A stretch of 18,022 nucleotides of DNA from positions 1 through 18,022 of the forward strand of contig CAZVWH010000060.1 of NCBI GenBank assembly GCA_964631175.1, read 5' to 3'. The translations under genes and the position numbers were made by a program. Of this stretch, positions 1 to 6,746 are shown piece by piece. The notes beneath the pieces were generated by a model that did no database searches, was not told the origin of the DNA, and saw only the letters and a list, made by a program, of their open reading frames with translations. The stretch is from CAZVWH01 sp964631175. GTDB taxonomy: Bacteria > Planctomycetota > Phycisphaerae > Sedimentisphaerales > Anaerobacaceae. Numbering within the stretch: position 1 is the first letter of the stretch; every line of letters begins with the position of its first letter.

Positions 1-27
1 AACATTTTTTTTGAAAGGAGATTTATT

Positions 28-456
28 ATGCCAGGTGGAGATGGAACAGGTCCGGCAGGTATGGGACCAATGACAGGTAGAGCTGCGGGTCTTTGTGCTG
101 GTTCCGGCGTACCGGGTTATGCCAACCCTGTTGGCGGACGTGGTATGGGTATGGGCTGGGGCCGAGGTTTCCGAGGCGGCGGTTTTGGTCGAGGTCGAGG
201 TTTTGGCTGGGGCAGAGCCGGATATGGCTTGCCTGCTTATGGCGGTGCTGTGAATCCATACGCTTATGGCGGTGCTGCGAGCCCGTACGCTTATGGTGGT
301 ACTGTGAATCCTTATGCTTATGGCGGTGCTCCAGCGATTGCGCCTCAGCAGGAACTGGACGGACTCAAAGGTCAGGCAGAGTATCTCGAAGACAGCCTTG
401 ACGGAATCAAAAAGCGCATAGAAGAGCTCGAGAGTCAAAAAAGCAGCAAAGACTAA
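28..456 (+). CDS. DUF5320-type glycine-rich protein with C-terminal coiled coil
   Basis: 142 aa. The N-terminus MPGGDGTGPAGMGPMTGRAAG, with a Cys at residue 23 shortly after, is the hallmark start of DUF5320 proteins. These small proteins occur in anaerobes beside NifX-like metal-cluster carriers and MinD-ferredoxin ATPases, and their biochemical role is not established. A Gly/Arg/Met-rich stretch (residues about 35-70) is followed by three and a half nine-residue YGGAVNPYA-like repeats (about 71-101). A charged amphipathic helix follows (about 109-137, QELDGLKGQAEYLEDSLDGI), probably a coiled coil. The start is supported by AAAGGAG at 14-20, seven bases before ATG. There is no signal peptide or membrane segment, so it is probably cytosolic. 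Its helix resembles the one in the NifX-ferredoxin fusion at 2601, which suggests a shared partner. The family call is secure; the function is unknown. Confidence 0.85.
   Translation: MPGGDGTGPAGMGPMTGRAAGLCAGSGVPGYANPVGGRGMGMGWGRGFRGGGFGRGRGFGWGRAGYGLPAYGGAVNPYAYGGAASPYAYGGTVNPYAYGGAPAIAPQQELDGLKGQAEYLEDSLDGIKKRIEELESQKSSKD
238..330 (+). repeat. 27-bp in-frame tandem repeat inside the DUF5320 gene
   Basis: Copies lie at 238-264, 265-291 and 292-318, with a partial copy at 319-330. Each full copy encodes TyrGlyGly-Ala/Thr-Val/Ala-Asn/Ser-ProTyrAla. The period is exactly nine codons, so changes in copy number would keep the reading frame. The copies differ at several bases, so this is not a very recent expansion. 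Confidence 0.9.
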
Positions 457-633
457 GAAAAAGAGAGCCAAGGGATTATTTTGTTAGGTGTTTCTGGGCT
501 TCTGAAGGGATGGTATATGAGTATATCAACCGAAAGCGGCAGAGAATTGGGTAGTCTTAGTTTTAAGACCTGAGTTTCTAAATTTTGAGAATTAGCTCTG
601 CAATTTCAAGAAGACATTAACAAGGATTAGTTT

Positions 634-2331
634 ATGGCTAAAAGGGTTTTAATTGTCGGCGGAGTAGCTGGTGGTGCATCTGCCGCTGCGAGGCTTCGTC
701 GGCTGGATGAAGAAGCAGAGATAGTCTTATTTGAACGGGGCGAGTATATCTCCTTTGCAAATTGCGGCCTTCCATATTATGTAGGAGGAACGATAGAAAA
801 CCGCAAGAGACTGCTTCTTCAAACACCGAAGAGATTTAAAGCTCGTTTTAATGTTGATGTCAGGACAAAGAATGAGGTCTTAAGCATTAACCGAGGCCAA
901 AAGAAAATCGAAGTGGTTAATTTAACAACAGGAGAGAAGTATTTCGAAAACTATGACAAATTAATCTTATCGCCTGGTTCCAAGCCTACAAGGCCGCCCA
1001 TACCCGGTATCGATGCAGACCGCATTTTTGCGGTGCGATATATATCTGATGCTGATCCGATCAATGCTTTTATCGAAAAGCACAGGCCCAAACGTGCAGT
1101 TGTGGTTGGTGCAGGATATATAGGCTTAGAGATGGCTGAAAACCTTCGCCAGCGTGGTTTGTTGGTAGCGATTGTCGAGATGGTAGATCAGGTCATGCCA
1201 ACTATGGATAAGGAAATGGCCAACCTTTTGCATCAGCATCTACATGAGCAAAGTATAGCTCTATGGTTAAATGATGGTGTTTCCGGCTTTAGTCAGAGCG
1301 ACTCGAAGTTAATGGTCAGTTTGAAATCCGGAATGGAATTAGCCTGCGATTTTGCGGTTCTTTCAATCGGTGTCAAACCAGAAATTAAGCTTGCCCGGGA
1401 ATCAGGTTTGGTAATTGGCAACTACGGAGGTATAAGAGTAAATGAATACCTTCAAACAAGCGATCCTGATATCTATGCAGTAGGTGATGCTGTTGAAGTA
1501 AAAAACTTCGTACTCGGCAGCGCTGCTTTGATACCACTTGCCGGGCCGGCGAATAAGCAGGGAAGAATAGTAGCGGACAATTTATGCGGCAGGAACGTAA
1601 AGTATAAAGGCACTCAGGGCACAGCTATTTTGAAGGTGTTTGACTTGACCGCTGCAATGACCGGTGCCAGTGAAAAAGCCCTGAGAAAGACGGATATAGA
1701 CTACGAAAGACTGTATATACATCCAGCCCATCACGTAGGTTATTATCCCGGCGCCAGGCAGATGCATATAAAGCTTTTATACACAAAACCTGAAGGTAAG
1801 ATTCTGGGCGTTCAAATCATTGGCAGCAAAGGGATTGATAAAAGAATTGATGTTTTTGCGACCGCAATCCGTGCCGGTATGACTGTTTTCGATCTTCAGG
1901 AACTGGAACTTGCCTATGCTCCTCCTTACGGCAGTGGAAAAGACGCAGTAAATATGGCAGGTTTTGTTGCCGTTAATACACTTGATGGTACATTTAATGT
2001 TAAGCATTATGATGAACTTAATAATAAAGACTTTATCATTGACGTTCGCCGGCCAGCGGAGATTGCCAGAGGTACAATACCTGAAGCATTAAACATACCG
2101 GTTGATGAGCTTCGAGAAAGACTGGATGAGCTGCCAAAAGAAAAAACTATCAACCTGTCTTGTGCTGTAGGTGTTCGCAGTTACATAGCTTGCAGAATCC
2201 TGCAACAAAAAGGATTCAATGTAAAAAGTTTATCTGGTGGATACAGCACCTATCTGGCATATACTGCTGAAAAATTGTTTGAAGCTCAAACAGCAGAACA
2301 ATTAAAGGAGGAATTCTGTACCGGCTTATAA
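634..2331 (+). CDS. CoA-disulfide / persulfide reductase with C-terminal rhodanese domain (CoADR-RHD)
   Basis: 565 aa, about the length of known CoADR-RHD enzymes such as the NADH-dependent persulfide reductase Npsr of Shewanella loihica. These FAD enzymes use NAD(P)H to reduce CoA disulfide, CoA persulfide or polysulfide. Domains in order: an FAD-binding GGVAGGASAAARLRR (residues 9-23), the active-site SFANCGLPYY with Cys44, an NAD(P)-binding VVVGAGYIGLEMAE (about 155-168), the second FAD motif YAVGDAVEV, a dimerisation domain, then a rhodanese domain (about 460-550). The rhodanese loop is CAVGVRS with catalytic Cys510. No signal peptide is present, so it is cytosolic. AAGGATTAG precedes the ATG. 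It lies 50 bp before the FmdB gene and is probably co-transcribed with it. Substrate preference (CoA disulfide, CoA persulfide or polysulfide) cannot be read from sequence. The family call is very secure. Confidence 0.93.
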   Translation: MAKRVLIVGGVAGGASAAARLRRLDEEAEIVLFERGEYISFANCGLPYYVGGTIENRKRLLLQTPKRFKARFNVDVRTKNEVLSINRGQKKIEVVNLTTGEKYFENYDKLILSPGSKPTRPPIPGIDADRIFAVRYISDADPINAFIEKHRPKRAVVVGAGYIGLEMAENLRQRGLLVAIVEMVDQVMPTMDKEMANLLHQHLHEQSIALWLNDGVSGFSQSDSKLMVSLKSGMELACDFAVLSIGVKPEIKLARESGLVIGNYGGIRVNEYLQTSDPDIYAVGDAVEVKNFVLGSAALIPLAGPANKQGRIVADNLCGRNVKYKGTQGTAILKVFDLTAAMTGASEKALRKTDIDYERLYIHPAHHVGYYPGARQMHIKLLYTKPEGKILGVQIIGSKGIDKRIDVFATAIRAGMTVFDLQELELAYAPPYGSGKDAVNMAGFVAVNTLDGTFNVKHYDELNNKDFIIDVRRPAEIARGTIPEALNIPVDELRERLDELPKEKTINLSCAVGVRSYIACRILQQKGFNVKSLSGGYSTYLAYTAEKLFEAQTAEQLKEEFCTGL

Positions 2332-2381
2332 ACGCAAGATGTTTTGAATGAATTACCCGGTCAAATAAGGAGAAATGAATT

Positions 2382-2588
2382 ATGCCAATATTTGAATACA
2401 AATGTAATAAATGCGGGCACAAGGCGGATTTTCTCGAAAAAAGCGGCAACAAGAACAAGCACGTCTGCGAAAAATGTGGAAGCGATAAAATGCAAAAACT
2501 TTTCTCAGGTTTTTCTGTTGGGGCCGGTACTAAATCCGGTTTTGAGGCCGGCGACTCCTGTCCCACGGGGACGTGCGGCCTCTCATAG
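2382..2588 (+). CDS. FmdB-family zinc-ribbon protein
   Basis: 68 aa. It begins MPIFEYKCNKCGHKADFLEK, the classic FmdB (putative regulatory protein) start, with two CxxC pairs (Cys8/Cys11 and Cys29/Cys32) that should bind one zinc. The C-terminus ends SCPTGTCGLS, a Cys-rich tail common in this family. FmdB was named from a gene beside formamidase and formate-metabolism genes; its molecular role is unclear, and it is often found near redox or metal-centre genes. The gene lies 50 bp after the CoADR gene and 12 bp before the NifX fusion, so the three probably form one operon. The start is preceded by AAGGAGAAATGAATT. An overlapping reading frame starting at 2344 is a shadow. Confidence 0.9.
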   Translation: MPIFEYKCNKCGHKADFLEKSGNKNKHVCEKCGSDKMQKLFSGFSVGAGTKSGFEAGDSCPTGTCGLS

Positions 2589-2600
2589 AAAGGACTTCTT

Positions 2601-3515
2601 ATGAAAATTGCAGTAACATCAACAGGTCCTACTCTTGATGACAATGTGGAGGCTCGGGTTGGTCGGTGCCCCTATTTTTTGATTATTGACACCGACACAA
2701 TGCAGTTCGAGGCAATAGAAAACCCCAACATTGCTCTTGGCGGCGGTGCGGGGATTCAGTCTGCTCAGTTAATGTCGGAAGAAGGAGTAACGGCAGTACT
2801 CACCGGCAACTGCGGTCCCAACGCATTTAGTGTCTTCGGCCAGGCAGGCATACAGGTTATCGTTGGCGTCAGCGGTCCTGTTCGTAATGCCGTTGAGCAA
2901 TTCAAAACAGGGACTTTCTCTTCCGCTTCGGAGCCAAATGTAGCCAGTCACTTTGGTATTAACACAGCGCCGGCGGACCCAACGACCATGGGACAGCAGA
3001 TGACTGGTCCAGTCGGCCAGGGTGGCGGCATGGGTTTAGGTATGGGCGGCGGACGCGGCATGGGCAGAGGTATGGGTCGCGGTGGCGGAATGGGACGTGG
3101 AATGGGCAGAGGCATGGGCAGAGGTGGCGGAATGGGCCGCGGTATGGGTATGCCAGCGGCGATGGGTATGCCTTCGACCGGCTCGGCAGCAGGTTTCCCG
3201 GAAGATGCCGGATTGCAAAACCCTGAGCAGGAATTGGCTGCTTTAAAGCAACAGGCAGAACTGCTTGAACAGCAAAAGCGCCAGCTAAACAATAGAATCG
3301 CTCAGCTTGGAAGCGGTCATAAGGCTGTTGCGGTCATTGATTCCAGCAAGTGTGCGGGCTGTGGTATCTGCGCCGATGTGTGTCCGGTAGGGGCCATTGA
3401 GGTTGATAAACAAGCTATTGTAAACGTAGAGGCCTGCACGGGTTGTGCCGCCTGTGTTTCGGAATGTCCTAATGAGGCGATCATACTTGCGCAGAGAAAA
3501 GTTCATCCTTCGTAG
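2601..3515 (+). CDS. NifX-type (dinitrogenase Fe-Mo cofactor-binding) domain fused to Gly/Met-rich linker, coiled coil and 2x[4Fe-4S] ferredoxin
   Basis: 304 aa. Residues 1 to about 115 are a NifX/NifB-type Fe-Mo cluster-binding domain (COG1433-like): MKIAVTS start, VGRCPYFLIID, ENPN, a Gly-rich loop, and TGNCGPNAF. This family includes the 'orange protein' that carries a Mo-Cu-S cluster. Residues about 140-192 are a low-complexity GMGRGMGRGGG tract. Residues 208-236 are a charged helix resembling that of the DUF5320 protein at 28-456. Residues about 245-300 are a two-cluster ferredoxin with Cys251/254/257/261 and Cys279/282/285/289, each set ending in CP. AAAGGAC precedes the ATG. The protein may hold or deliver a metal-sulfur cluster with an electron source built in (inference). 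The last codons and stop lie in the repeat that begins at 3502, so the original C-terminus may have been altered. Confidence 0.88.
   Translation: MKIAVTSTGPTLDDNVEARVGRCPYFLIIDTDTMQFEAIENPNIALGGGAGIQSAQLMSEEGVTAVLTGNCGPNAFSVFGQAGIQVIVGVSGPVRNAVEQFKTGTFSSASEPNVASHFGINTAPADPTTMGQQMTGPVGQGGGMGLGMGGGRGMGRGMGRGGGMGRGMGRGMGRGGGMGRGMGMPAAMGMPSTGSAAGFPEDAGLQNPEQELAALKQQAELLEQQKRQLNNRIAQLGSGHKAVAVIDSSKCAGCGICADVCPVGAIEVDKQAIVNVEACTGCAACVSECPNEAIILAQRKVHPS
3018..3172 (+). repeat. Gly/Met/Arg low-complexity tract inside the NifX fusion
   Basis: Imperfect repetition of codons for GlyMetGlyArg and GlyGlyGly, for example ggcatgggcaga at several places. It encodes a flexible, methionine-rich linker of about 50 residues between the NifX and ferredoxin parts. 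Synonymous codons vary (cgc, cgt, aga), which argues for an old or selected tract rather than fresh slippage. Confidence 0.85.
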
Positions 3516-3596
3516 CACCAGCTTCATTCTTCGTAGTGCTACGGAGAATGGACTTCGCAGTCCCTTAGGGAAGTAGGCACTTCTACGGAGAATGGA
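3502..3596 (+). repeat. Composite short repeats with 12-bp hairpin overlapping the end of the NifX fusion gene
   Basis: TTCATCCTTCGTAG (3502-3515) recurs with one change as TTCATTCTTCGTAG (3523-3536). CTACGGAGAATGGA occurs exactly twice (3539-3552 and 3583-3596). CATTCTTCGTAG (3525-3536) can pair with CTACGGAGAATG (3539-3550), giving 12 pairs with one G-U across a two-base gap. TCCCT-TA-AGGGA-like and GAAGT/ACTTC palindromes lie between. No T-run follows, so it is not a standard intrinsic terminator, though the hairpin could protect the mRNA end. It looks like a degenerate interspersed palindromic element. The first copy provides the stop codon of the upstream gene. Confidence 0.75.
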
Positions 3597-3854
3597 TTGG
3601 CAAGCCCTGTTAGATAAATACAGGAAATTACTGAATGAGCCAGGTAAGTTTATTATCTAACAGGGCAAATAAATTCCATTAAAGCCTTTTCTTTTTGTGC
3701 AGCAAGTTTTTTCAGCGAAAAGGTTTAAGCTTTTGGCCTTTGGTATTCAACCAGCAAGGGTTAAACCGAAATAGCTGATCCATATACGAGTTCTTAGAGC
3801 AACCTCATGTATAAAATGCGAAATCCTGTTTAGTCAAAGTTAAGGGGAATAGAT
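3516..3854. other. 339-bp non-coding gap
   Basis: No convincing gene on either strand. It holds most of the composite repeat (to 3596), the 14-bp inverted repeat (3604-3666), a weaker pair GGTTTAA (3722-3728) / TTAAACC (3761-3767), and a TATAAAAT box at 3810-3817 that could be a -10 element but has no good -35 at the right distance. It separates the CoADR/NifX operon from the oxidoreductase/PanD operon, so it probably carries the promoter for the latter. Confidence 0.6.
3604..3666. repeat. Perfect 14-bp inverted repeat, 35-nt loop
   Basis: GCCCTGTTAGATAA (3604-3617) and TTATCTAACAGGGC (3653-3666) are exact reverse complements, separated by 35 bases with only minor internal symmetry. No T-run follows. 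It could be a MITE-like remnant, a protein-binding palindrome or an RNA stem. No clear target-site duplication flanks it. Confidence 0.8.
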
Positions 3855-5198
3855 TTGGGAACAAAAGAATTTGATCTGCTCATAATTGGAGGCGGTCCGG
3901 CAATGAGAAATTGCAATAAGATGTGCCGGATTATGAATCCAGATGCAAGCATTGGATTGATAAGAGAAGATAAATCGATGATAAATCACTGTGCTATGCC
4001 TTATGTTTTAGACAGAAGTACGACATTGGAAAAAGTTATCGTTCCGGGCAAGTTTCTCACCCAGTTTGACTCTGAGCTGTTTATTGACAAAGCCAAACGT
4101 GTTGATCCTAAAGATAAGACTGTCACTTGTCTCAACGACAGGTTCAAATATAAGAAGCTATTCTTACTCACGGGAGCCGATCCAGTTAAACCGCCAATTC
4201 TAGGAGTAGAGCTTAAGAATATCTTTACCTTAAGAAAAACAGAAAATATAGCGGAATTAGAGAGGGTGTTGGATCTGCCTCAGACAAAAAACGTAGTCAT
4301 TGTAGGAGGCGGGTACATTGGCGCAGAGTTTGGTTATCTAATTAGAAAAAGGGGAGGTTTGAACGTAACGATAATCGAGTTTTTGGATCACCTTTTGGAA
4401 GGTTCTTTAGACGATGAGTTCTGTATTCTTGCCGAAGAAGAACTGAAAAGGAATGAGGTCAATTGCTGTACCAAGACTAAAGTAGTTAAATTCAAGGGAA
4501 AAAACACGGTTGAGGCAATTATTTTAGATGATGGCAAAGAGGTCCCTGCTGATGTGGTGATTTTAGCCATAGGGGTAAAGCCGGCGATTGATCTGGCGTT
4601 GGAAGCCGGCATTAAAGCCGATAAAGGGGGAGTTGAAGTTGATGAGTACATGAAAACCTCTGTGGAAGACGTCTACGCTGCAGGTGATGTGATAAATGCA
4701 GTTTCTGCAATAACCAAAGATCATTTTCCCGGCAGATTAGGCGGTAATGCTGTTATAGAGGCCAAAGTAGCAGCGATAAATGCTTTAGGTGGGAATAGAA
4801 CTTTCCCTGGCGTAGTAAATGCTTCAGCAACCAAGGTGTTTGATCTCTCTTTTGGTATGGCTGGGCTCACCGAGAGGTATCTTAAGGGTAGAGGGATAAG
4901 CTATTTGGTCGGTCATAGTGAGACAACAAGTATATACTCCATGATACCCGGATCAAAACCCGTAAAATCAAAGTTGATTTTCAAAGAAGATAATCTAACG
5001 CTTCTCGGTGTTCAGGTGTTAGGAGATATTAATCTGGCTGGTCATGTGGATGAAATGGCCCAAGCTATACTTAAGAAATTTACCTTATATGATATACTAA
5101 GTTTTCATTATAGTACTCACCCTGAACTTTCACCCCAGCCCAGAGCCAATGTATGGGTAAGTGCTGCTGAAGATTTATGGAAAAGAGTCGATGGGTAG
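3855..5198 (+). CDS. FAD-dependent pyridine nucleotide-disulfide oxidoreductase (CoADR / NADH oxidase-like, no rhodanese)
   Basis: 447 aa. The start is TTG at 3855: AAGGGGA at 3842-3848 is well spaced, and the next in-frame ATG (3903) would remove the FAD-binding beta-strand DLLIIGGGPA. The protein has the CoA-disulfide reductase / NADH oxidase fold. It shows an N-terminal FAD motif, a redox Cys46 in SMINHCAMPY, an NAD(P) motif VVIVGGGYIGAEFG (about 147-160), a second FAD motif VYAAGDVI, and a C-terminal dimerisation domain with STHPELSPQP. Two oddities stand out. The FAD motif reads GGGPAM, lacking the usual last Gly. There is also one extra residue between Ser41 and Cys46 compared with the SFANC of the neighbour at 634. 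The substrate is unknown; CoA disulfide, NADH/O2 or a sulfur compound are all possible. It is followed 72 bp later by panD. Confidence 0.85.
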   Translation: MGTKEFDLLIIGGGPAMRNCNKMCRIMNPDASIGLIREDKSMINHCAMPYVLDRSTTLEKVIVPGKFLTQFDSELFIDKAKRVDPKDKTVTCLNDRFKYKKLFLLTGADPVKPPILGVELKNIFTLRKTENIAELERVLDLPQTKNVVIVGGGYIGAEFGYLIRKRGGLNVTIIEFLDHLLEGSLDDEFCILAEEELKRNEVNCCTKTKVVKFKGKNTVEAIILDDGKEVPADVVILAIGVKPAIDLALEAGIKADKGGVEVDEYMKTSVEDVYAAGDVINAVSAITKDHFPGRLGGNAVIEAKVAAINALGGNRTFPGVVNASATKVFDLSFGMAGLTERYLKGRGISYLVGHSETTSIYSMIPGSKPVKSKLIFKEDNLTLLGVQVLGDINLAGHVDEMAQAILKKFTLYDILSFHYSTHPELSPQPRANVWVSAAEDLWKRVDG

Positions 5199-5270
5199 TG
5201 AAGAAGAAGAATCTCAATAACCACGCATTCAGCATTAAAAAAAGATGGCATTGATAGGGAAGTTGAGCAA

Positions 5271-5621
5271 ATGGAACGACTTATGCTCAAATCAAAGATC
5301 CATAGAGCAACATTGACCGGAACAGATCTGGATTATGAAGGGAGTATCACCATCGATGAAAACCTTCTTGAAAAAGCTTACATACTGCCGGGTGAGCAGG
5401 TTCACGTGCTGAATATTAACAACGGTGAGCGTTTTATAACGTATGCTATTGCAGCACCGCGAGGTTCCGGCACCGTGTTATTAAATGGACCAGCAGCAAG
5501 ATTAGGAACGGCTGGCGATAAAGTCATAATCCTATCATATTGCCAGGTATCTGATGAGAAAGCAAAAGATTTGAAGGCAAAAGTAGTATTCGTTGATGAT
5601 GAAAACAGACCAAAGGAGTAA
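5271..5621 (+). CDS. panD: Aspartate 1-decarboxylase (pyruvoyl-dependent)
   Basis: 116 aa. PanD makes beta-alanine from L-aspartate for pantothenate and CoA synthesis. The proenzyme cleaves itself between Gly24 and Ser25 to make a pyruvoyl group, and this site is present as DLDYEGSITID. The MLKSKIHRAT start, the LNINNGERFITYAI core, and the GPAARLG and GDKVIIL motifs are all typical. Starting at ATG 5271 (MERLMLKSK) puts the cleavage site at 24/25, as in E. coli PanD, which favours it over ATG 5283. The gene sits between a CoADR-like oxidoreductase and a DUF1847 gene (4-bp gap to the latter), away from panB/panC. This placement suggests a link to CoA-thiol supply (inference). Confidence 0.96.
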   Translation: MERLMLKSKIHRATLTGTDLDYEGSITIDENLLEKAYILPGEQVHVLNINNGERFITYAIAAPRGSGTVLLNGPAARLGTAGDKVIILSYCQVSDEKAKDLKAKVVFVDDENRPKE

Positions 5622-5625
5622 CTAA

Positions 5626-6237
5626 GTGGAAAAAACTATATCACCACGATGTGGACGATGTGAGAGTAAAGATTGTCGTGAGGGCAAGGATTGCTTTTCG
5701 CAGGCTGGTAATCATAAGCAATTGTATCAGAACGCCCATATAGCAGAATTGCACATGGCCGCTTCGGCAATTGAGGCGAGATATTATGGCAAAGAAACGC
5801 GATTGGGTGAGATAATACTGTTTGCAAAGCAACTGCAATATAAAAAGATAGGTTTGGCTTTTTGTATTGGCTTAAGTGAAGAAGCAAAAGTCATTGAGGA
5901 AATTCTATCAAAGCATTTTGAAGTGGTATCAGTTTGCTGCAAGGCTTGTGGAATTGATAAGAAAGATTTTGATTTGCCTCAGATTTCATCAGAAAGCTAT
6001 GAGGTTATGTGCAACCCGGCTGGCCAGGCCCAACTGCTAAATGACGCAAAGACTCAGCTCAATGTTATTTGTGGGCTTTGTGTTGGCCACGATGCTATTT
6101 TTGCGAAGGTCTCGGATGCTCCTGTGACAACGCTTATTGCCAAGGACCGTGTATTGGCCCACAATCCGGCTGGAGCTATTTACAGCCGCTATATTCGAAA
6201 ACACTTTAAAGAAACCGCATATAGCGGAGTTGTATGA
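5626..6237 (+). CDS. DUF1847 Cys-rich metal-binding protein
   Basis: 203 aa. It starts at GTG 5626, after AAAGGAGTAACTAA; no ATG is suitably placed. The N-terminal cluster CGRCESKDCREGKDC (Cys9, 12, 17, 23) and later Cys-rich strings (VCCKACG about residue 105, MCNPAGQ, ICGLCVGHD) are typical of DUF1847, a family annotated as metal-binding in anaerobes. It probably binds zinc or an Fe-S centre in the cytosol. Its reaction is unknown. Four bases separate it from panD, and its stop (TGA 6235-6237) shares a base with the ATG of the next small gene, so translation is likely coupled. Confidence 0.85.
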   Translation: MEKTISPRCGRCESKDCREGKDCFSQAGNHKQLYQNAHIAELHMAASAIEARYYGKETRLGEIILFAKQLQYKKIGLAFCIGLSEEAKVIEEILSKHFEVVSVCCKACGIDKKDFDLPQISSESYEVMCNPAGQAQLLNDAKTQLNVICGLCVGHDAIFAKVSDAPVTTLIAKDRVLAHNPAGAIYSRYIRKHFKETAYSGVV

Positions 6238-6476
6238 TGGAGCAGACATTTAAGGCCACAGAAATAAAGGTCGGTTTCCATCCTGACGGTTATAGAATTG
6301 ACAAAACTGCATCACCTATGAATTTATATACCAAATGGCAAGTATCTGGCGATGGCAGATGGCAAAGTCCAGAACCGGTTGATTTTGATGCATTGCCGGA
6401 AGACGGCTGGTTTAAGACCAAAGGATTTGATTGGAATCAAAAGCTTTATGGAAGGAGTAACAACGGCCATGTTTAA
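6237..6476 (+). CDS. Small protein of unknown family, copy A (overlaps TDT/SLAC1 fragment)
   Basis: 79 aa from ATG 6237; an in-frame ATG at 6234 would add one Met. I prefer 6237 because copy B at 13407 begins MEQTF. I do not recognise the family. The two copies align without gaps over 66 residues with 46 identities. The shared core is GFHPDGYRIDKTASPMN (13-29), YTKW (31-34), RW (41-42), FDALP (50-54), GWF (57-59) and FDW (64-66). It has no signal peptide, membrane segment or conserved Cys; it is rich in aromatic residues and probably cytosolic. The tail after residue 66 differs between copies and encodes the Shine-Dalgarno region of the next gene. The stop at 6474-6476 overlaps the ATG at 6469. 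Coding status is well supported by the silent differences between copies. Confidence 0.85.
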   Translation: MEQTFKATEIKVGFHPDGYRIDKTASPMNLYTKWQVSGDGRWQSPEPVDFDALPEDGWFKTKGFDWNQKLYGRSNNGHV

Positions 6477-6723
6477 GAAGATAGTAAAAAGCTTTGGTCC
6501 GGAATGGGGCGATGCAGTTATGGGTACTGCAGCTATATGTATCACTATGCAATTATCTTCAGAGGTTGCCAGGCCCTTTTCTTCTTTATTATATGTGGGT
6601 TTAGGATTTTATTTATTGGCTACAGTAATGTTCATTGCATTTTTAATCCCCTGTACCCTAAGATTTTTTATGTACCCAGATATATTGAACAATTTTGTTT
6701 ATAGAAAGTATAGTATTAGTTAA
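6469..6723 (+). pseudogene. N-terminal fragment of a TDT/SLAC1-family anion channel (truncated)
   Basis: 84 aa from ATG 6469, preceded by GAAGGAG at 6451-6457. The sequence matches the beginning of tellurite-resistance/dicarboxylate (TehA/SLAC1/Mae1) transporters: FGPEWGDAVMGTAAI is the first-helix signature (normally F-P-W-F..VMGTG), and FMYPDILNNFVY is the segment before the normal HPV...FF motif. The frame then reads RKYSIS and stops. Full members have about 300-380 aa and ten helices, and this keeps two or three. The rest is not found downstream, where a DUF302-like gene begins 23 bp later. SLAC1-type proteins conduct anions, and the yeast member Ssu1 exports sulfite. It is either a deletion remnant or a small membrane protein in its own right. 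The region is AT-rich (6601-6660 has 19 G/C of 60). Confidence 0.7.
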
Positions 6724-6746
6724 TGGAAACATAGGAGGTTTTACAA

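Noticed and set aside
93..401. 102-aa second frame within the DUF5320 gene
   Set aside because: An out-of-frame shadow of the Gly-rich repeats, with a Trp/Arg/Cys-rich composition and no family likeness.
554..569. GTCTTA-GTTT-TAAGAC hairpin as terminator between DUF5320 and CoADR genes
   Set aside because: The stem is only six AT-rich pairs and no T-run follows, so termination is not supported.
2216..2644. 142-aa open frame on the minus strand
   Set aside because: It overlaps the rhodanese end, the FmdB gene and the NifX start, all with clear family motifs on the + strand.
3604..3666. Integron attC-like boxes (GTTAGAT and ATCTAAC)
   Set aside because: The boxes face the wrong way: attC begins with RYYYAAC and ends with GTTRRRY, whereas here GTTAGAT comes first. 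No integrase or cassette array is present.
3810..3817. TATAAAAT as a promoter -10 box for the TTG-started oxidoreductase gene
   Set aside because: No fair -35 element at 16-18 bp upstream. Possible, but too weak to list as a promoter.
6352..6723. Longer start for the TDT fragment (123 aa)
   Set aside because: The first 39 residues lie out of frame within the small-protein gene and do not look like a transporter; ATG 6469 has a ribosome site and begins the family signature.
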